The notes: generated from the letters alone by a model not told the origin. Shown: positions 46,311 through 57,960, counted from the first letter of the stretch. The stretch is DNA of 64,000 bases from Neostapfia colusana (GCA_030760725.1 JASWHV010000005.1:88790622-88854621), one strand, 5' to 3'. Program-made: numbers and translations.

Positions 46311-47841
46311 CAGTCTGTCCATTACCCCACTTGAAGAGGAGGAGTCGAGTCTGTACTTGGTTCCATATGGGGCATTGTATAATCTTGCTCTCGTCCCTAT
46401 AATACGAGAGGAGATTATGGAAGTGCAGAAGAAAGACATGGGAATGTCGCACATTCGGAGGAGGACGAAGAATGGTGAAATGAAATGCTTCCGAAGAGAT
46501 GATAACGGTACTCTATGGTTTAAAGACCGTATAGTGGTACCCCGTGACATGAATCTTCGGAAGAAAATCTTGGACGAAGCGCATTTGTCCGAGTATTCTA
46601 TTCATCCGGGCAGCAACAAGATGTACCAGGATCTGAAAACCAGGTTTTGGTGGACACGGATGAAAAGAGAAATCGCAAAGTACGTATCCGAATGTGATAC
46701 GTGTCGGCGGGTGAAAGCCGACCATATGTGAAAAGCCGGACAGCTGCAACCATTAAACATTCCGGCGTGGAAGTGGGAGGATATCAGCATGGACTTCGTA
46801 GTCGGATTACCTCTCACGTCTCACAAACATGACTCGATTTGGGTGATAGTCGATCGACTAACCAAGTCGGCTCATTTTATTCCCGTACATACGGGCTACG
46901 TGGCCAGGAAATATGCGGAGCTGTACATTGCAAGGATCTTGTGCTTGCACGGTGTTCCCCGGTCCATTATTTCAGATCGCGGTGCGCTGTTCGTTTCTCG
47001 GTTTTGGGAGCAGTTGCACGCATCCTTGGGGACCAAACTGATTCGCAGTTCCGCGTATCACCTGCAGACGGATGGTCAAACCGAACGGGTGAACCAAGTG
47101 TTGGAAGACATGCTACGCGCTTGTGCCATCCACCACGGCAAGAATTGGGACGATCATTTGCAGTTGGCGGAGTTCTCTTACAACAATGGCTATCAAGCTA
47201 GCATCAAGATGGCGCCGTATGAAGCTCTCTACGGCCGGAAATGTCGCACACCTCTCAACTGGTGCGAGTCCGGTGAGCGAGTTATCTACGGCATTGAACT
47301 TGTGAATGAAGCTAAAGAACGAGTGCGAGTAATACAAGCCAATCTCAAGGCTGCTCAATCTTGTCAGTAAAGCTATTCGGATAGAAGACACCACCCTCTC
47401 CACTTCGACATCGGGGACCATGTTTATGTCCGTGTGTCTCCGATGAAGGGAGTTCACCGTTTTGGAGTGAAGGGCAAACTTGCGCCGCGATTCATTGTTC
47501 CGTTCACCGTCATTGAAACACGCGGACCCGTGGCCTATCGCTTGGAGTTACCGGCGTCGCTCGCAGGGATTCACATTGTCTTCCATATCTCCCAGCTGAG
47601 GAAGTGTCTCAAACCCTCCGCTGAAATCCGCACTGAAGACATAGAAGTTCTTCAACCGGACCTCACGTACACGGAGTATCCAATCCGGATCATCGATGAA
47701 AAGACTCGTGCAACAAGAAACCGGACCTTATGGTTCTACAAGGTCTTGTGGAGTAACCATACCGCTGATGAGGCGACATGGGAAAGCGAGGACTATCTAC
47801 GAACGTATTATCCGGACTTGCTACGATCATATACCCGGTAA
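46311..47841 (+). pseudogene. pol: K integrase with chromodomain
   Basis: HHCC finger (EAHLSEYSIHPGSNK ... CDTCRRVK), DDE core with SMDFVVGLP, IISDRG (46973-46984) and TERVNQ (Glu 47083-47085), GKLAPRFIVPF, then the chromodomain (YPIRIIDEKTRATRN, FYKVLWSNHTADEATWES), stop 47839-47841. In-frame TGA at 46729-46731 and TAA at 47368-47370 interrupt it. The chromodomain is itself complete. Confidence 0.92.
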
Positions 47842-47869
47842 AGTTTTCCCCACTTTACTTTTTCCTTTG

Positions 47870-47906
47870 GAATCTCGGGACGAGATTCTTTTTAAGGGGG
47901 GAGGGA
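47870..47906 (+). other. Polypurine tract and hairpin of K
   Basis: GAATCTCGGGACGAGATTC (47870-47888) forms an 8-bp perfect stem with a 3-nt loop, followed by TTTTTAAGGGGGGAGGGA and the LTR start TGTTAAATCC. The tract primes plus-strand synthesis; the hairpin is shared with B1. Confidence 0.9.
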
Positions 47907-50464
47907 TGTTAAATCCCCAAAAGTGGTAGCAAGAAAATTCTGCTCATATACACTTATGAAAAATGAGGGGAATTAAAACTTTGAATTATAAGGGGGTGAG
48001 TTCAAAGTGAGGGTTTAGACTTCCCAAAACTTCCAAACATGGAGATCTAAATTCATAACTTGGATCTTCATAGTCCAAATATTCAACCTTCCAAATTTCA
48101 GCTCATTTGGAGGAGTTTCAATATTTGTTTGGGATTAAAAGGACAAGCCCTCTAATCTGAATTTCAAATTCAGTTTCAACTTCCAATTTCCTCAATTTCA
48201 AAATTTGGGTTCACAAATGTGTTCTCCACCTTTTAATAAGCAGCCATGCCAATTGTTGGTAACTTTGGAGCTGGTTTGCTATATTTTTGAGGCAATACAA
48301 AGTGGAGAATTCAAACTCATTTTTCAAATTCAAATGATCAAACCACATCCAAATTTCACACCAGAATTCAAACTATTTGAATTCAGCAAATTCAGACTAT
48401 GACTTTGCGGTGAAGTCAAGTCTTTAATGTTGAGTTGCTGGTGGGAAAATATCAGAGAAAATTTGGGATAAGAATTAGAAATGGTGGGACCCCTTGGTCA
48501 GCCACACAAGAGAGCTGCCGCCTCAGCCGACTGCGATCGAACAGCAGAGGCGCGACAGCTCCCGTCTCCGACCCACGCACGAGGTGTGCCGCGCCACCTC
48601 CTGATTCTGCCGCCTACTTGATCATCCACTCGTGCCACAGTCCCAGCACATCCCCCCTTGCTCTCTCGGCCGTCCACCGACGTGTTTTCTCTTTCTCTGC
48701 TCAGTTCGCATAGCCTCAACCTCCGCTCGGTTGCTCCGCGTCGCCCGTCCGTCATCGACGCAACTCCGACGTTGTAACGACCGGTTGAGGTCGTAGGAAG
48801 GTGCGCAAGGCCCTCTAGTTCCTCTCTGACGACAGCCCCTGTCGTTCCTTCGAGCTGGTCCCAAGAACTGAGCCTAAGTTCATCGTTCCACTTTCCAGCT
48901 TGCCGCCACGACGCCGCACCGTCGACCGGCCACCCCCGGCTCGTTCACGGTCATCCAACCGGTGTTCTAGGTACGTTGTCGACCATTCTTGCTGTCCTCC
49001 CAGTTTGGAGCTGGGTCATAGCCTAGGTTGGCGGGAATTCGAATTTTGTCATCGGCGGTTTCTTGGAACCGAGTTGAAAGAAAACGGGAAATTCCAAGGC
49101 CATATTGGGTTAGGGTTCAAAAGAGAGTAGGCATAGGTTCTCCATGCCCTGGCGACCCTTCTCGAGCAAACGGCAAGCAGAACCATGCAGAGCCCGAAGA
49201 GTTCTCCGTGTTTTTCCTAACGGCGGGGAAGAACCACTTCGGTCGCACGGTGAGATCATGTTTCCAGCCATTTTCCGAGGGATCAGGGCAGTGTTCCGAG
49301 CTCCCCATGTCATGGTGGTGCTGTAGGACCCAACCGCGGTCGGTTTCCGGAATGGCCTGGCGAACACCACGTCGCCGGAGTCGCCCGAGTTACTGCCACC
49401 GTCGGGGAGGTATTCCCGGCCAGTTGGCGCCGCCACCGAGCTCACCAAAGTGTTCCTCGTCAGGTTTTAGGCTCAGGCAGCGAGAGTTGAGCCGTTTAAG
49501 GCATGGGACAGCCGTTCCGGTGAGGCACGGCCGCTTTTCCGGCGAGGAGGCAGGCCGGGCGCGAGGTTGAAGAAGGTGGGGGCCTGCCCCACCTGTCAGT
49601 GGCACCAGGAAGGTGCCGGATCGGGGTGCGGCTCAGGATCGGCTGTGGCTGCGCCGGAATAACCCCGTAGTCCCCGGTGTTGCCGAAATCTCACTGGTCC
49701 GATTTAAAACAGTGGGCCCAGTTCCAATTATTTGAAGTTTCTATTAGGGAAATAATTCCAGAAATTAGCTGATCTTTGCAAGCCCATAACTTTGTGTAGA
49801 AAACTCCAAAAAGAGTGAGACCAATTTTGTTGGAATCCTCGGGAGGAGTACTTCACAGAGAAACCAATTTTAGGCTATGAAAATGCCGAGGAATTTCTGT
49901 AGAATTGTTCTTATTAAATCCTTTAGGGATTTATTACAGGAGCAATTCTTTATGAAATATTCCCAAAATTGGGCAGCAAATCCTCTTCATAGATTCTGAT
50001 CTCCAGTAAAAATTTGGGCTTCATTGGAGTTCATTTGCTAGGTCAAATTACCTTCCCAAGTTCAGCCTTTATTTGGAAATTCAAATTCAAACAGAAACTG
50101 TTCAGCACTCCTGTCCAAACTTCTGAAATTCATATCTCTCTGATGGTAGCTCCAAAAATGGTGAAACAAATTTTGTTAGAACCATGGAGACTTACCCTAA
50201 TCAGATCTTCCATTTCTAGCTATGTCAAAGCTCCTGATTTGGGCTCACAATTCAGATAAGCATTGTACTTGTAGGAATTTTAAAGACTACATTATGCAAT
50301 GACATGTCTCCAAATTTGGCTCAAATCATCCTTAGAGGGTCTAGTATCCACTGTAAAATTCCCAAAGCCAATTAAGGATCCTAAATAGCAGTAGCTATGA
50401 ATAGAAGTTCAATTTCTATAAACCTTTAATACTTACACATGTATTTTATTACATTTCATCATAG

Positions 50465-50542
50465 TGACCGAAGTTGAGGATGCACCGGAGCCTTTGGACG
50501 TCCAGCCACCTGAATTTGACTTCCCCTTTAACTCGCAACCAG
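50465..50542 (+). CDS. LTR exon a, K 3' LTR
   Basis: 78 nt, same splice signals as the 5' copy and open: TEVEDAPEPLDVQPPEFDF. It differs from the 5' copy by a few substitutions and no indel. Confidence 0.55.
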
Positions 50543-51638
50543 GCAAGCCCCGGTTTGCACTTAAGTACCTTTTACAAAATTCTTTATTTGTATCACTTAT
50601 GTCTAGGTTGAATGTTTGCATAAGAGTTAAGGTGATTGAAACCCCACTTGCATCACCTTTTAAATCCTATGAAGGGTTGGGTAGCTTACAGAGCCGACGA
50701 GTAGACAAGGCCTCGCTAATAATGCTTAGGACCTCGGTAGAAGTCGAGTAGTTGGAATCTACTCACGAGGTAAGGTTTATCACACAGTTTGGTCAGAATA
50801 GAAGATGGCTTAAGATTGGTGAAAATGAGACCCAGCAGGGGGGATAGGAAGCAGTGAGTGGAGGTCTCACGTGTGTAGCCCTGTTGGTGTCGATTAAGGA
50901 CCGAGTCGTGTGCGGGCCTCATGAACAAGTATCGAACAGTACCGGATGGCATACTGGCATAAGCAGGAAACCGATGTAAATGGTTAACCTGGTTGCCGAG
51001 GCTTACCCAGACGTAAATAGAAGTGGGTTGAGGGTAGCAAGGTGTAAATCTGCTGGTTGGCACAGTCACGCTCCACGCGGGGATCTCCTGCCCGTTACGG
51101 ATGGATCGGTTCGGATTTTGGGTTGCCTTTGAAAGGTTGTTGCATACAACAGAGTAGGAAGGGGTGTGGAATCACACTTCTGAAAGTGGGTGTATGCAAC
51201 GTGTTGTCCGGGTGTCTCCTGATTGCAATCACCGTCCCTCGCGGTTATTTGAGTACCGCTTGTTCACTATTTCGTGACGTAGTAAGAAGTGAAGTAAGCC
51301 AGTGGAATGATAATATGCTGTGATGATATATTAGTGTTTTGGAAACCATGTTTGCTGTAGAGGTAGAGCTAATTAAGTTTACTTTCCGCTTTGGGCATCA
51401 CCACATCGGGGGAAAGCGTTTCTTGTTTGATTGTGGACTTCCAATGTGAGAGCTGCCTAAGGCACGGGAATTTGCCGCTATAAAACTGAATGTAAGGATC
51501 AACTCATAGGCGTGTCTTTGTCGCAAATTCCTCTACCTATCATACACGTCCCTGCATGTAGAGTTCCATGCCTAGGTGAGACGGTTAAGCCTTGCTGAGC
51601 CTTCGTGCTCATGGTTGCAATATTTGAGCTGTATGCAG

Positions 51639-51754
51639 GTGAGAGCTATGAGGAGGGTTCCGAGGATGAGGCGATGCCCCCGTCAGGGTACACGGCCGAG
51701 ATGGAGCCCTGCACGCCGCCGTGGTTTCTCCGGTTCCATGCTGCTAGCGTGTAG
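51639..51754 (+). CDS. LTR exon b, K 3' LTR (stop lost, extended)
   Basis: Same acceptor and frame as 41196-41281, SYEEGSEDEAMPPSG ... EPCTPP, but the TGA has become TGG, so the frame runs nine codons further to TAG 51752-51754. Confidence 0.5.
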
Positions 51755-51986
51755 CATCCCCGGGCTGGATGGCTGCACTTTTGCATAGTTAGGATGAGAG
51801 GCTACTAATGTACATTACTTCCGCTGTATAGTTATATTTTGTAAAAGACTTCCGCTGTTTTATATCAAATAAAAGTTTGTATGTTGTTCTTTATTCTTTT
51901 CGTGTGTGCTGTTGGGTGCCGCATCGTACGGCACCACCCTATACGATCCTGGAGTTGGTGAACCACGGGGTGGTCCCCACAAATGC

Positions 51987-54900
51987 CTCAATATCCAGCT
52001 ACCCGAGTTACATCAGTTTCCCGGTTCCCATATAGCCGGTAAGTCTTCGGTACTGTTCTAGCTTGTTCAACAGGCCCGCACATGGCTCGGTCCTCAATCG
52101 ACACAAGCAGAGCTACAGCACACAGGCCCCAAAGTCCTGCTGCCCTTACCCTCCGCTTGGTCTCATTTTCTTGCCATGTGTTTCATGTGCTATCTCTACC
52201 CGAGTCGAGTGCCTCTAGCCTATGCTCGCGAGTAGTTCCAACTACTCGCCTTGTACCGAATCCTACCCTAACTTAGCTTTGCAGTAGCTAACGGGGTTTT
52301 GCAATCCTAAACCCAACCCATGGTTTTCTTGGCTATGCAAGTGGGTTTCCAAACAAGACTCTAATGCAAGTAATAACGATACTCAAGTAAGTGCTCAAAA
52401 CAATAAAAATTTGTAAAAGGTTAATGCAAACCGGAGCTTGCCTTGCTGCTCTTGTTTGTAGACTAGCTGTTCCTCTGGAGTAACAAAGTCTAGGACTTCG
52501 GGTTCCTCCTCGACCTTAGCGACTACATGATATAAGAAGTACATGTATTAAATTAATGCATTTGAATTGACTTTTAAACTTGTGAAATCTATAACTCTTA
52601 CTAAACAGACCCAATGACTGTGAAACTTTTACTGTGGCTTGGTTACAACCTAAACAGAGACTAGGTCAAGTTTTAGTTGCAGCAAAGCTCATTTGAGCCC
52701 TCCACAATTAATCATGTCCTTGACCTTACTTGGAACTCTTAGGGTGTTCTAGGGATTTTCATGGAACAAGCCATGACTTTCCAAAAACTAGATTTTCAGA
52801 GGGTTCTAATGGAGTTGGTCTCACTTAATTTGATGGTTCCTAGCTAAAGATATGAGCTAAACAATTTCAGAGAAATTCTGAAAATGGTTCTGAACATTAT
52901 CTATTTTCTCTGGAACAGTTTCACTAATCACACCATTAGGTGGATCAAATGAGCTCAAATGGATCTGAAATTTTTATGGTAGTTTAGGGATATTTTGGTG
53001 AACATCCCAGAAAATTTCAGAATTTCCCCCCAAAGGATTCTCCAGTTAAAATTCCAAACAGTTTAAAGTTTGAGGAATTAATCCTGGAGAAATAAGGGTT
53101 TTCATGAAGTGAAACTTGATTTGCTGGAAAGTGCTCAGAGAGCTGAATCCAACAAAATTTGGTTCACTCGATTTGGAGCTTTCTAGATAAGTTATGAGGA
53201 TTTGAAGTTTGAAATGAAATCTGAAAATCCGGGAAAAGTTTAAACTCGGGGGTGGGCCCTGGGGACACGCGTCGCACACTGAGGCGTCGGCACACCGTGG
53301 TCTGCGGGGTTCCTGCGCGCCATCACAACCGATCTCAGCCACACCCGATCCCGGTTTGAATTTTGAACCGCTGACGTGTGGGCCAGCCGGCTTCGTCTTC
53401 CTCCCGACGCCCGCGCTCTGCCGCCGGGGTATCTCGCCGGAGAGCTCGCCGGCAGCTTCTGTAAAGCTCCAAACTTCACGATTTTGGCCGCCTCTGCATG
53501 TTTTCACTCAGGGAACATGATTCTTGGGTCAGCTCGCCATGAAAATGGCCGCCACATGGTCGGCGACGAGCAGCAGCCTCGGGAGAACTTCGGCCGTGTT
53601 TCCCGTCCTCCCTAGCACCTCACCCGATCAAGCTAAGGGTCGTCGAGCATCAGTGGACCATAGGAAAGGTCGACGTGAGCTCCACGGAGCTCGGGAAGGG
53701 CTGTGTTGGGCTGTCACCGTGCGACCTAGGCCGGAAATCGGGATTTCTACTAAAACTCGAAGAACAGCGGTTTCCCACCACGGTTCTTCATGGTTCCTGC
53801 TCCTATGGACTCGTACGGGCTACTAGAAGTAATCCTCTCCATGAGAGGATGAGTGATGCAGTGTGGCTTACGAATTTCTCTGATCGATACAGACCTCACT
53901 TTTGCACACCGTCGTGAAAACATGAAATTCCGGCCTAAGCAGCGTTTGTCACGCCGCCGGAGCATGCGGGAATGAAAAGGTGTTGAAGGCGAACCTCTTT
54001 GCTGTTCACAGCTCAGTGAACGGTGGCTGTGGTGGCCGGAAGGACGGTTCCCGCAGCGGCGGCTCGAGCTGAACCGGCAGAGAAAGGATCGCAGCAGTGG
54101 AGCTCGGGGAAGGCTGCGCAGGGCCAGCAACCGATGCGAGGGTGTTGAAGATGGCTTGGCGCACCCGGTGCTGGTCTCAGATCGCCGGGAGGGTCACTGG
54201 ATCGGCCGGGCGATGAGGAACCAAGAGTTCACTCGGGCAGCGAGGAGCTTCGGCTTTCTGGGTGGAAATGCGACGAGGCAGCGGTGAAGACCCCCTGCGA
54301 CTGCTTGGGCACGCAGATAAGGACCCTGCGAGGCGGTTCACCGGCCGAGGTCGGCAAGCAGCTGCTGTCCTCGCCGTTTCTTCGCCGTGGCAGTCGCTGC
54401 AGCGCGCGCGAGTACCCGAGCTGAGCTCCTAGTCGGTTTCTTTTGCCTCAGTGGCTGACATGTGGGTCCCACCCAGGGTTTTAACCTTTGAAATTCACTC
54501 CTAATCACTGTTGTAAACAGTGAGCCCCAAAATACCCATGGTGATTCAAATTATTCACCCATGAGCCATTTGTATTGGTTAGAATTCAAATTGGGTTTGG
54601 TTTGAATGAATTTCAGCACATGTACAGTTTGAAATTCAAATAAAGTTTGAATTTGCCCCACTTAGCTCATGTCAAGATCAACTCCAAATGGAGTGAAAAT
54701 TGGTGTGTGAGCTCACAAAAATCTGCTGAATGAGAATATGACTCCCACTTGTGAACTCATGGGATAAAAACAGTTTGAATTTGAATATGGTTTCAAACTG
54801 CCCTCTTTCTAGTTATACCAAAAATGACCACAAAAGGGTTTTGAATTTGGGTGAAACTTGGCATGGACATCCCTAGCAATGTGTAGGAGTTTTCATATGC

Positions 54901-55080
54901 CCAGCCCTTCTATATCACATGTGGAAAATACCACTTTTGCAATATGTGCGTTTGTTCCCTAATGAGCATGTTGATGGTGGTTACTTGCTCTTCATTTGTG
55001 TTCATCAACTTACTTCAAATGAGGTGTGTGGTGTGGTGATGAACACTTCAAACATGTTTCAAAAAACTGAGGCCCTTACA
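51987..55080 (-). repeat. Solo LTR J, remaining piece (coding-strand 5' end)
   Basis: Continues the LTR after K (CTCAATATCCAGC on plus) through the conserved block (about 52045-52104), exon a, the AT-rich middle and the GC-rich segment (about 53240-54480) to TGTAAGGGCC at 55080, followed by TSD TTACG (55081-55085). Confidence 0.93.
52442..52522 (-). CDS. LTR exon a, J copy
   Basis: 81 nt, acceptor ATATCATGTAG, donor CAAG/GCAAGC, open: AKVEEEPEVLDFVTPEEQLV with a Gln-rich end. Together with exon b at 36745-36833 it forms the same two-exon unit, now split by K in the intron. Confidence 0.55.
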
Positions 55081-55085
55081 TTACG

Positions 55086-55917
55086 GTCACGAGCGCCTGG
55101 CTGAACTGCCATGATTAGTTGAGATGGTTATTGGGATGGTTATCGGTTATGGTTATTGGTTTTGGTTATGGTTTGGTTTTTGGGACTGTTGAGTCCGGGT
55201 GATAAGATGGTTGCATGACTATTGAGTCATGGCAACGAGATTGGTCTCGGTGTGAGACGAAAGTTGTTTATGAGATGAGATGGTAGCGAATACGGGAAGG
55301 TATTCGTAAGATGGTAGCGAATACGTGGAGGTATTCGTGAGTAAGAATGAAGTTGGTTAAATGTTCGGATGGAACACGGAAAGTGATGGAGGTATGTTGG
55401 TAATTTAATACATGCTGGGATTACATTCATTTAAAATTAAGTTGCTGTTTTATCATGGTTTTATAAATCTGCTTTTCTGCAAATGAGCCTTTTATACCTA
55501 CCTTGTTATGAGCTACATATCATGTTTTTCCCGCACTTGCTGAGTACATCATTGTACTCAAACTTGCATTATTATCTCATCATCAGCAGCAGAAGAAGCT
55601 TACTATGAAGACCAAGTGTAGCATCAAGGCGTGTGATCTGTTCTCAACCTTGCCTATGGAGGGTGTAGAGATGAAGCCACTTCTGCTTAGATTTGCTTCC
55701 GCATTATAATAAAGACTTCCGCTGCATAGAAATAAGACTTCCGCTGTGGGCATGAGTCCAAGACTCATGAGATATTGTAATAAACTCTGTTATTCGTGGT
55801 AATATTTAATCTGAAATTCAGTTTGTGGAACATATGTGTATGTGTGATGAACATCCTGGGCACACATATGCATTAGTTCTTGGTTCCGTGGTTTTCCACA
55901 GAATTGAGGGCGTTACA
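55086..55917 (+). repeat. 5' LTR of I, right part
   Basis: Family A LTR resumes after J: GTCACGAGCGCCTGG, tandem hairpin segment (55280-55342), AATAAA (55779-55784), end GGGCGTTACA (family GGGCGTCACA, a C-to-T change in the terminus). With the 1072 bp on the left and the 1157-bp deletion this totals the 3.06 kb of the 3' LTR. Confidence 0.93.
55280..55342 (+). repeat. 31-bp tandem duplication forming two hairpins
   Basis: Two units of ATGGTAGCGAATACG...GTATTCGT, each with the inverted pair GAATAC/GTATTC (6-bp stem, short loop). The same pair is in H (about 34068-34130) and in the 3' LTR of I (about 63318-63380). Confidence 0.75.
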
Positions 55918-55920
55918 GAT

Positions 55921-55933
55921 TGGTATCAGAGCC
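55921..55933 (+). other. Primer-binding site of I
   Basis: TGGTATCAGAGCC three bases after the LTR end; initiator Met-tRNA type. Confidence 0.92.
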
Positions 55934-56379
55934 ACGGGTTGACAGTAGGTTACACGCCTAGATATAAACCGTAGATTGACATTAGAGCCACGGGTTAACA
56001 GTAGGTTACACCTTTAAATAGGAGTCACAGATTGGTATTGGACACAGATTGGTAGCTAACCCACGCTGACCATAGGAAGCACCCTAGGACGCTTAGACTG
56101 GCTTTAAAACCACCTTGACATAGGGAACCATCCTTGAACAGGAGTTGTGTGAGCCCTTATGATGATTGATTGAGATTATATGCTTAGTATGAGTTGTGGG
56201 ATGTCTCGAAACGTTGCCCATATACACACGTAAGAAGAAAAGAGGTGTGAGATGCTTCGGCGCTTGTTCACATCCTCATATGGGCTAATATATATATAGT
56301 CCAACTCACCTTGATGCATATAGTTGAAGGGACCTACCTAACCTCCTAACATTCTATTCTATTTTGATCTCTCTCACAG
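55934..56379 (+). other. Leader of I
   Basis: About 450 bp, no ORF, repeated AGATTGGTAT and AGAGCCACGGGTT segments (echoes of the primer site). Ends TTTGATCTCTCTCACAG directly before the gag ATG. Confidence 0.7.
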
Positions 56380-57405
56380 ATGGTGAGAGGAAACGCCGGC
56401 CGAAGGAACGTCCGTGACACCCAAGAGGATGATCACGAGGAGGTTCCTGTTAAACCCGGAGCTGGCGAGAACAACCTAGAAAGGTTGATGGCCATGCAAA
56501 ACCAGCTTATGCAAACCATGATCCAAACTTTGGGTCAGTTGCAGGCCAACAACAACCCCGTTCCGGCACCACCGCCACCACCACCGCCGGCTCACAATAG
56601 ACTGGGAGAGTTCATGAGGACTCGACCACCCACCTTTGCTCAAGCGAGTGATCCCATGGAGGCCGATGACTGGTTGAAATCAATGGAGAAGAAGCTTGCC
56701 ATTGTTCAGTGCAATGACCGAGAGAAGGTTCTCTTTGCATTGCACCAACTTATGGGAGCTGCCGCTGACTGGTGGGATGCCCTATGCAACGCCCATGCCA
56801 ATCCGGAGACAATCAATTGGACTGAGTTCAAGGAGAGTTTCCGCTCTCATTACATCCCTGCTCGTGTAATGATGCTCAAAAGGCAGGAGTTCGAAGGACT
56901 CCGCCAAGGACAGAAAAGTGTGAATGAGTACCTCAACAAGTTCACGCAACTGTCCCGGTATGCCCCTGAAGATGTCAACTCAGATCAGAGGAAGCAGTAC
57001 CTGTTCATGAGAGGGTTGAACAATGAGATCCAGGTTCAGCTCCACAACAATGACTACGTGAGCTTCCAGAAGCTGGTTGACAATGCCATATTGGTTGAAA
57101 ATAAGATCCGAGAGATCGAATGAGAGTGCAACAGGAAGATGCCATATCAGCCTCAGGGGAGCAACGGACGACCTCGGTACATGCCCCCTGCACCGCAGTA
57201 TGGATCGACCACTCCTGCATACCGCCCTGGTCAGCCACCACAGCAACAATTCGTTGCACCAGCACCTCGTGCGCCCATGCCTCCTGCGTCCCGTCCTAAC
57301 AATGGCGCTCCTGTTCAAAACCCCCGCCCCAACGTACCTGCTGCTGCATGCAACAGGGCATGCTTTGCATGCGGAGAAATAGGACACTTCGCGAACCAGT
57401 GCCTG
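56380..57405 (+). pseudogene. gag: I gag
   Basis: Start ATG 56380 (MVRGNAGRRNVRD). Poly-Pro tract (PAPPPPPPPA), gag domain (NRLGEFMRTRPPTF, AAADWWDALC, NWTEFKESFRSHYIPARVM, QYLFMRGLNNEIQVQL), and CCHC knuckle CFACGEIGHFANQC (57361-57402). One in-frame TGA at 57121-57123 (Arg CGA to TGA likely) splits gag; the frame then continues unbroken into protease and RT. Confidence 0.92.
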
Positions 57406-57960
57406 AGGAGAGGCCCTGGACAGCAAGGTAACATGCCCAAGCAGAACCCGCGACCGAACGGATGGGACAATCAAGGAAACCGTGGACAGCAGAACTATGC
57501 TCGCGGCAACGTGAACCATGTCTCTGCTGAGGAAGCACAACAGGCTGAGGACGTCGTAATTGGTATGTTCCTTGCCAACTCCAACCCAGCCACCATCTTA
57601 TTTGATTCAGGAGCATCACGTTCCTTCATATCATCCAAATATGTTGACAAACATCATCTACCCGTATCCCACTTAGAATGTGCTATGTTAGTTAATTCTC
57701 CCGGAGGAGAAATGAGGACTAATATAGTATGTCCGAAAGTAAACCTTAAAATAAGGGGGGTAGACTTCCTTGCCAACCTTATTGTCTTGGACTCCCAAGG
57801 GATTGACATAATACTCGGGATGGATTGGTTAAGCGAGCACAACGGGGTAATCCAGTGTGCTGATAGAAGCGTGCAGTTGACAAATGAGCACGGCATCCGT
57901 GTCGAGTTTGAGTCAGCCCAACAAACCACTGTAAGGGCAAATTTGAACCACGTTGAAGGA
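57406..57960 (+). pseudogene. pol: I aspartic protease
   Basis: Protease with LFDSGASRSFIS (active site 57604-57615), NSPGGEMRT, SQGIDIILGMDWL. Open throughout, in frame with gag and RT. Confidence 0.9.

Larger units (their letters stand above)
37467..51981 (+). mobile_element. Complete Tekay-type element K, inserted in J
   Basis: 14.5-kb plus-strand element with LTRs 37467-41538 and 47907-51981, primer site, leader, gag-pol with chromodomain and polypurine tract; TSD AATGC on both sides (37462-37466, 51982-51986). It is the innermost and so the youngest layer of this stack. Over a 360-bp sample the LTRs differ at about 16 sites by eye, roughly 4 percent. gag-pol carries five in-frame stops and one frameshift. 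Confidence 0.95.
47907..51981 (+). repeat. 3' LTR of K
   Basis: 4075 bp, collinear with the 5' LTR. Contains the exon a and b copies, the conserved hairpin near 50745 and block near 50887, AATAAA 51868-51873, and the LTR end GGTCCCCACA followed by TSD AATGC. Confidence 0.94.
36514..55080 (-). mobile_element. Family B solo LTR J (contains K)
   Basis: The two pieces 36514-37466 and 51987-55080 add up to 4047 bp, the size of one B LTR (3998 and 4052 in B1), and run from CGTGTCA to TGTAAGGGCC on the minus strand with no internal region. TSD TTACG flanks it directly. This is the signature of a solo LTR left by recombination between two LTRs of a former full element. Confidence 0.93.

Noticed and set aside
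56980..57540. 186-codon minus-strand ORF
   Set aside because: Exact antisense shadow of I gag/protease; no motifs.
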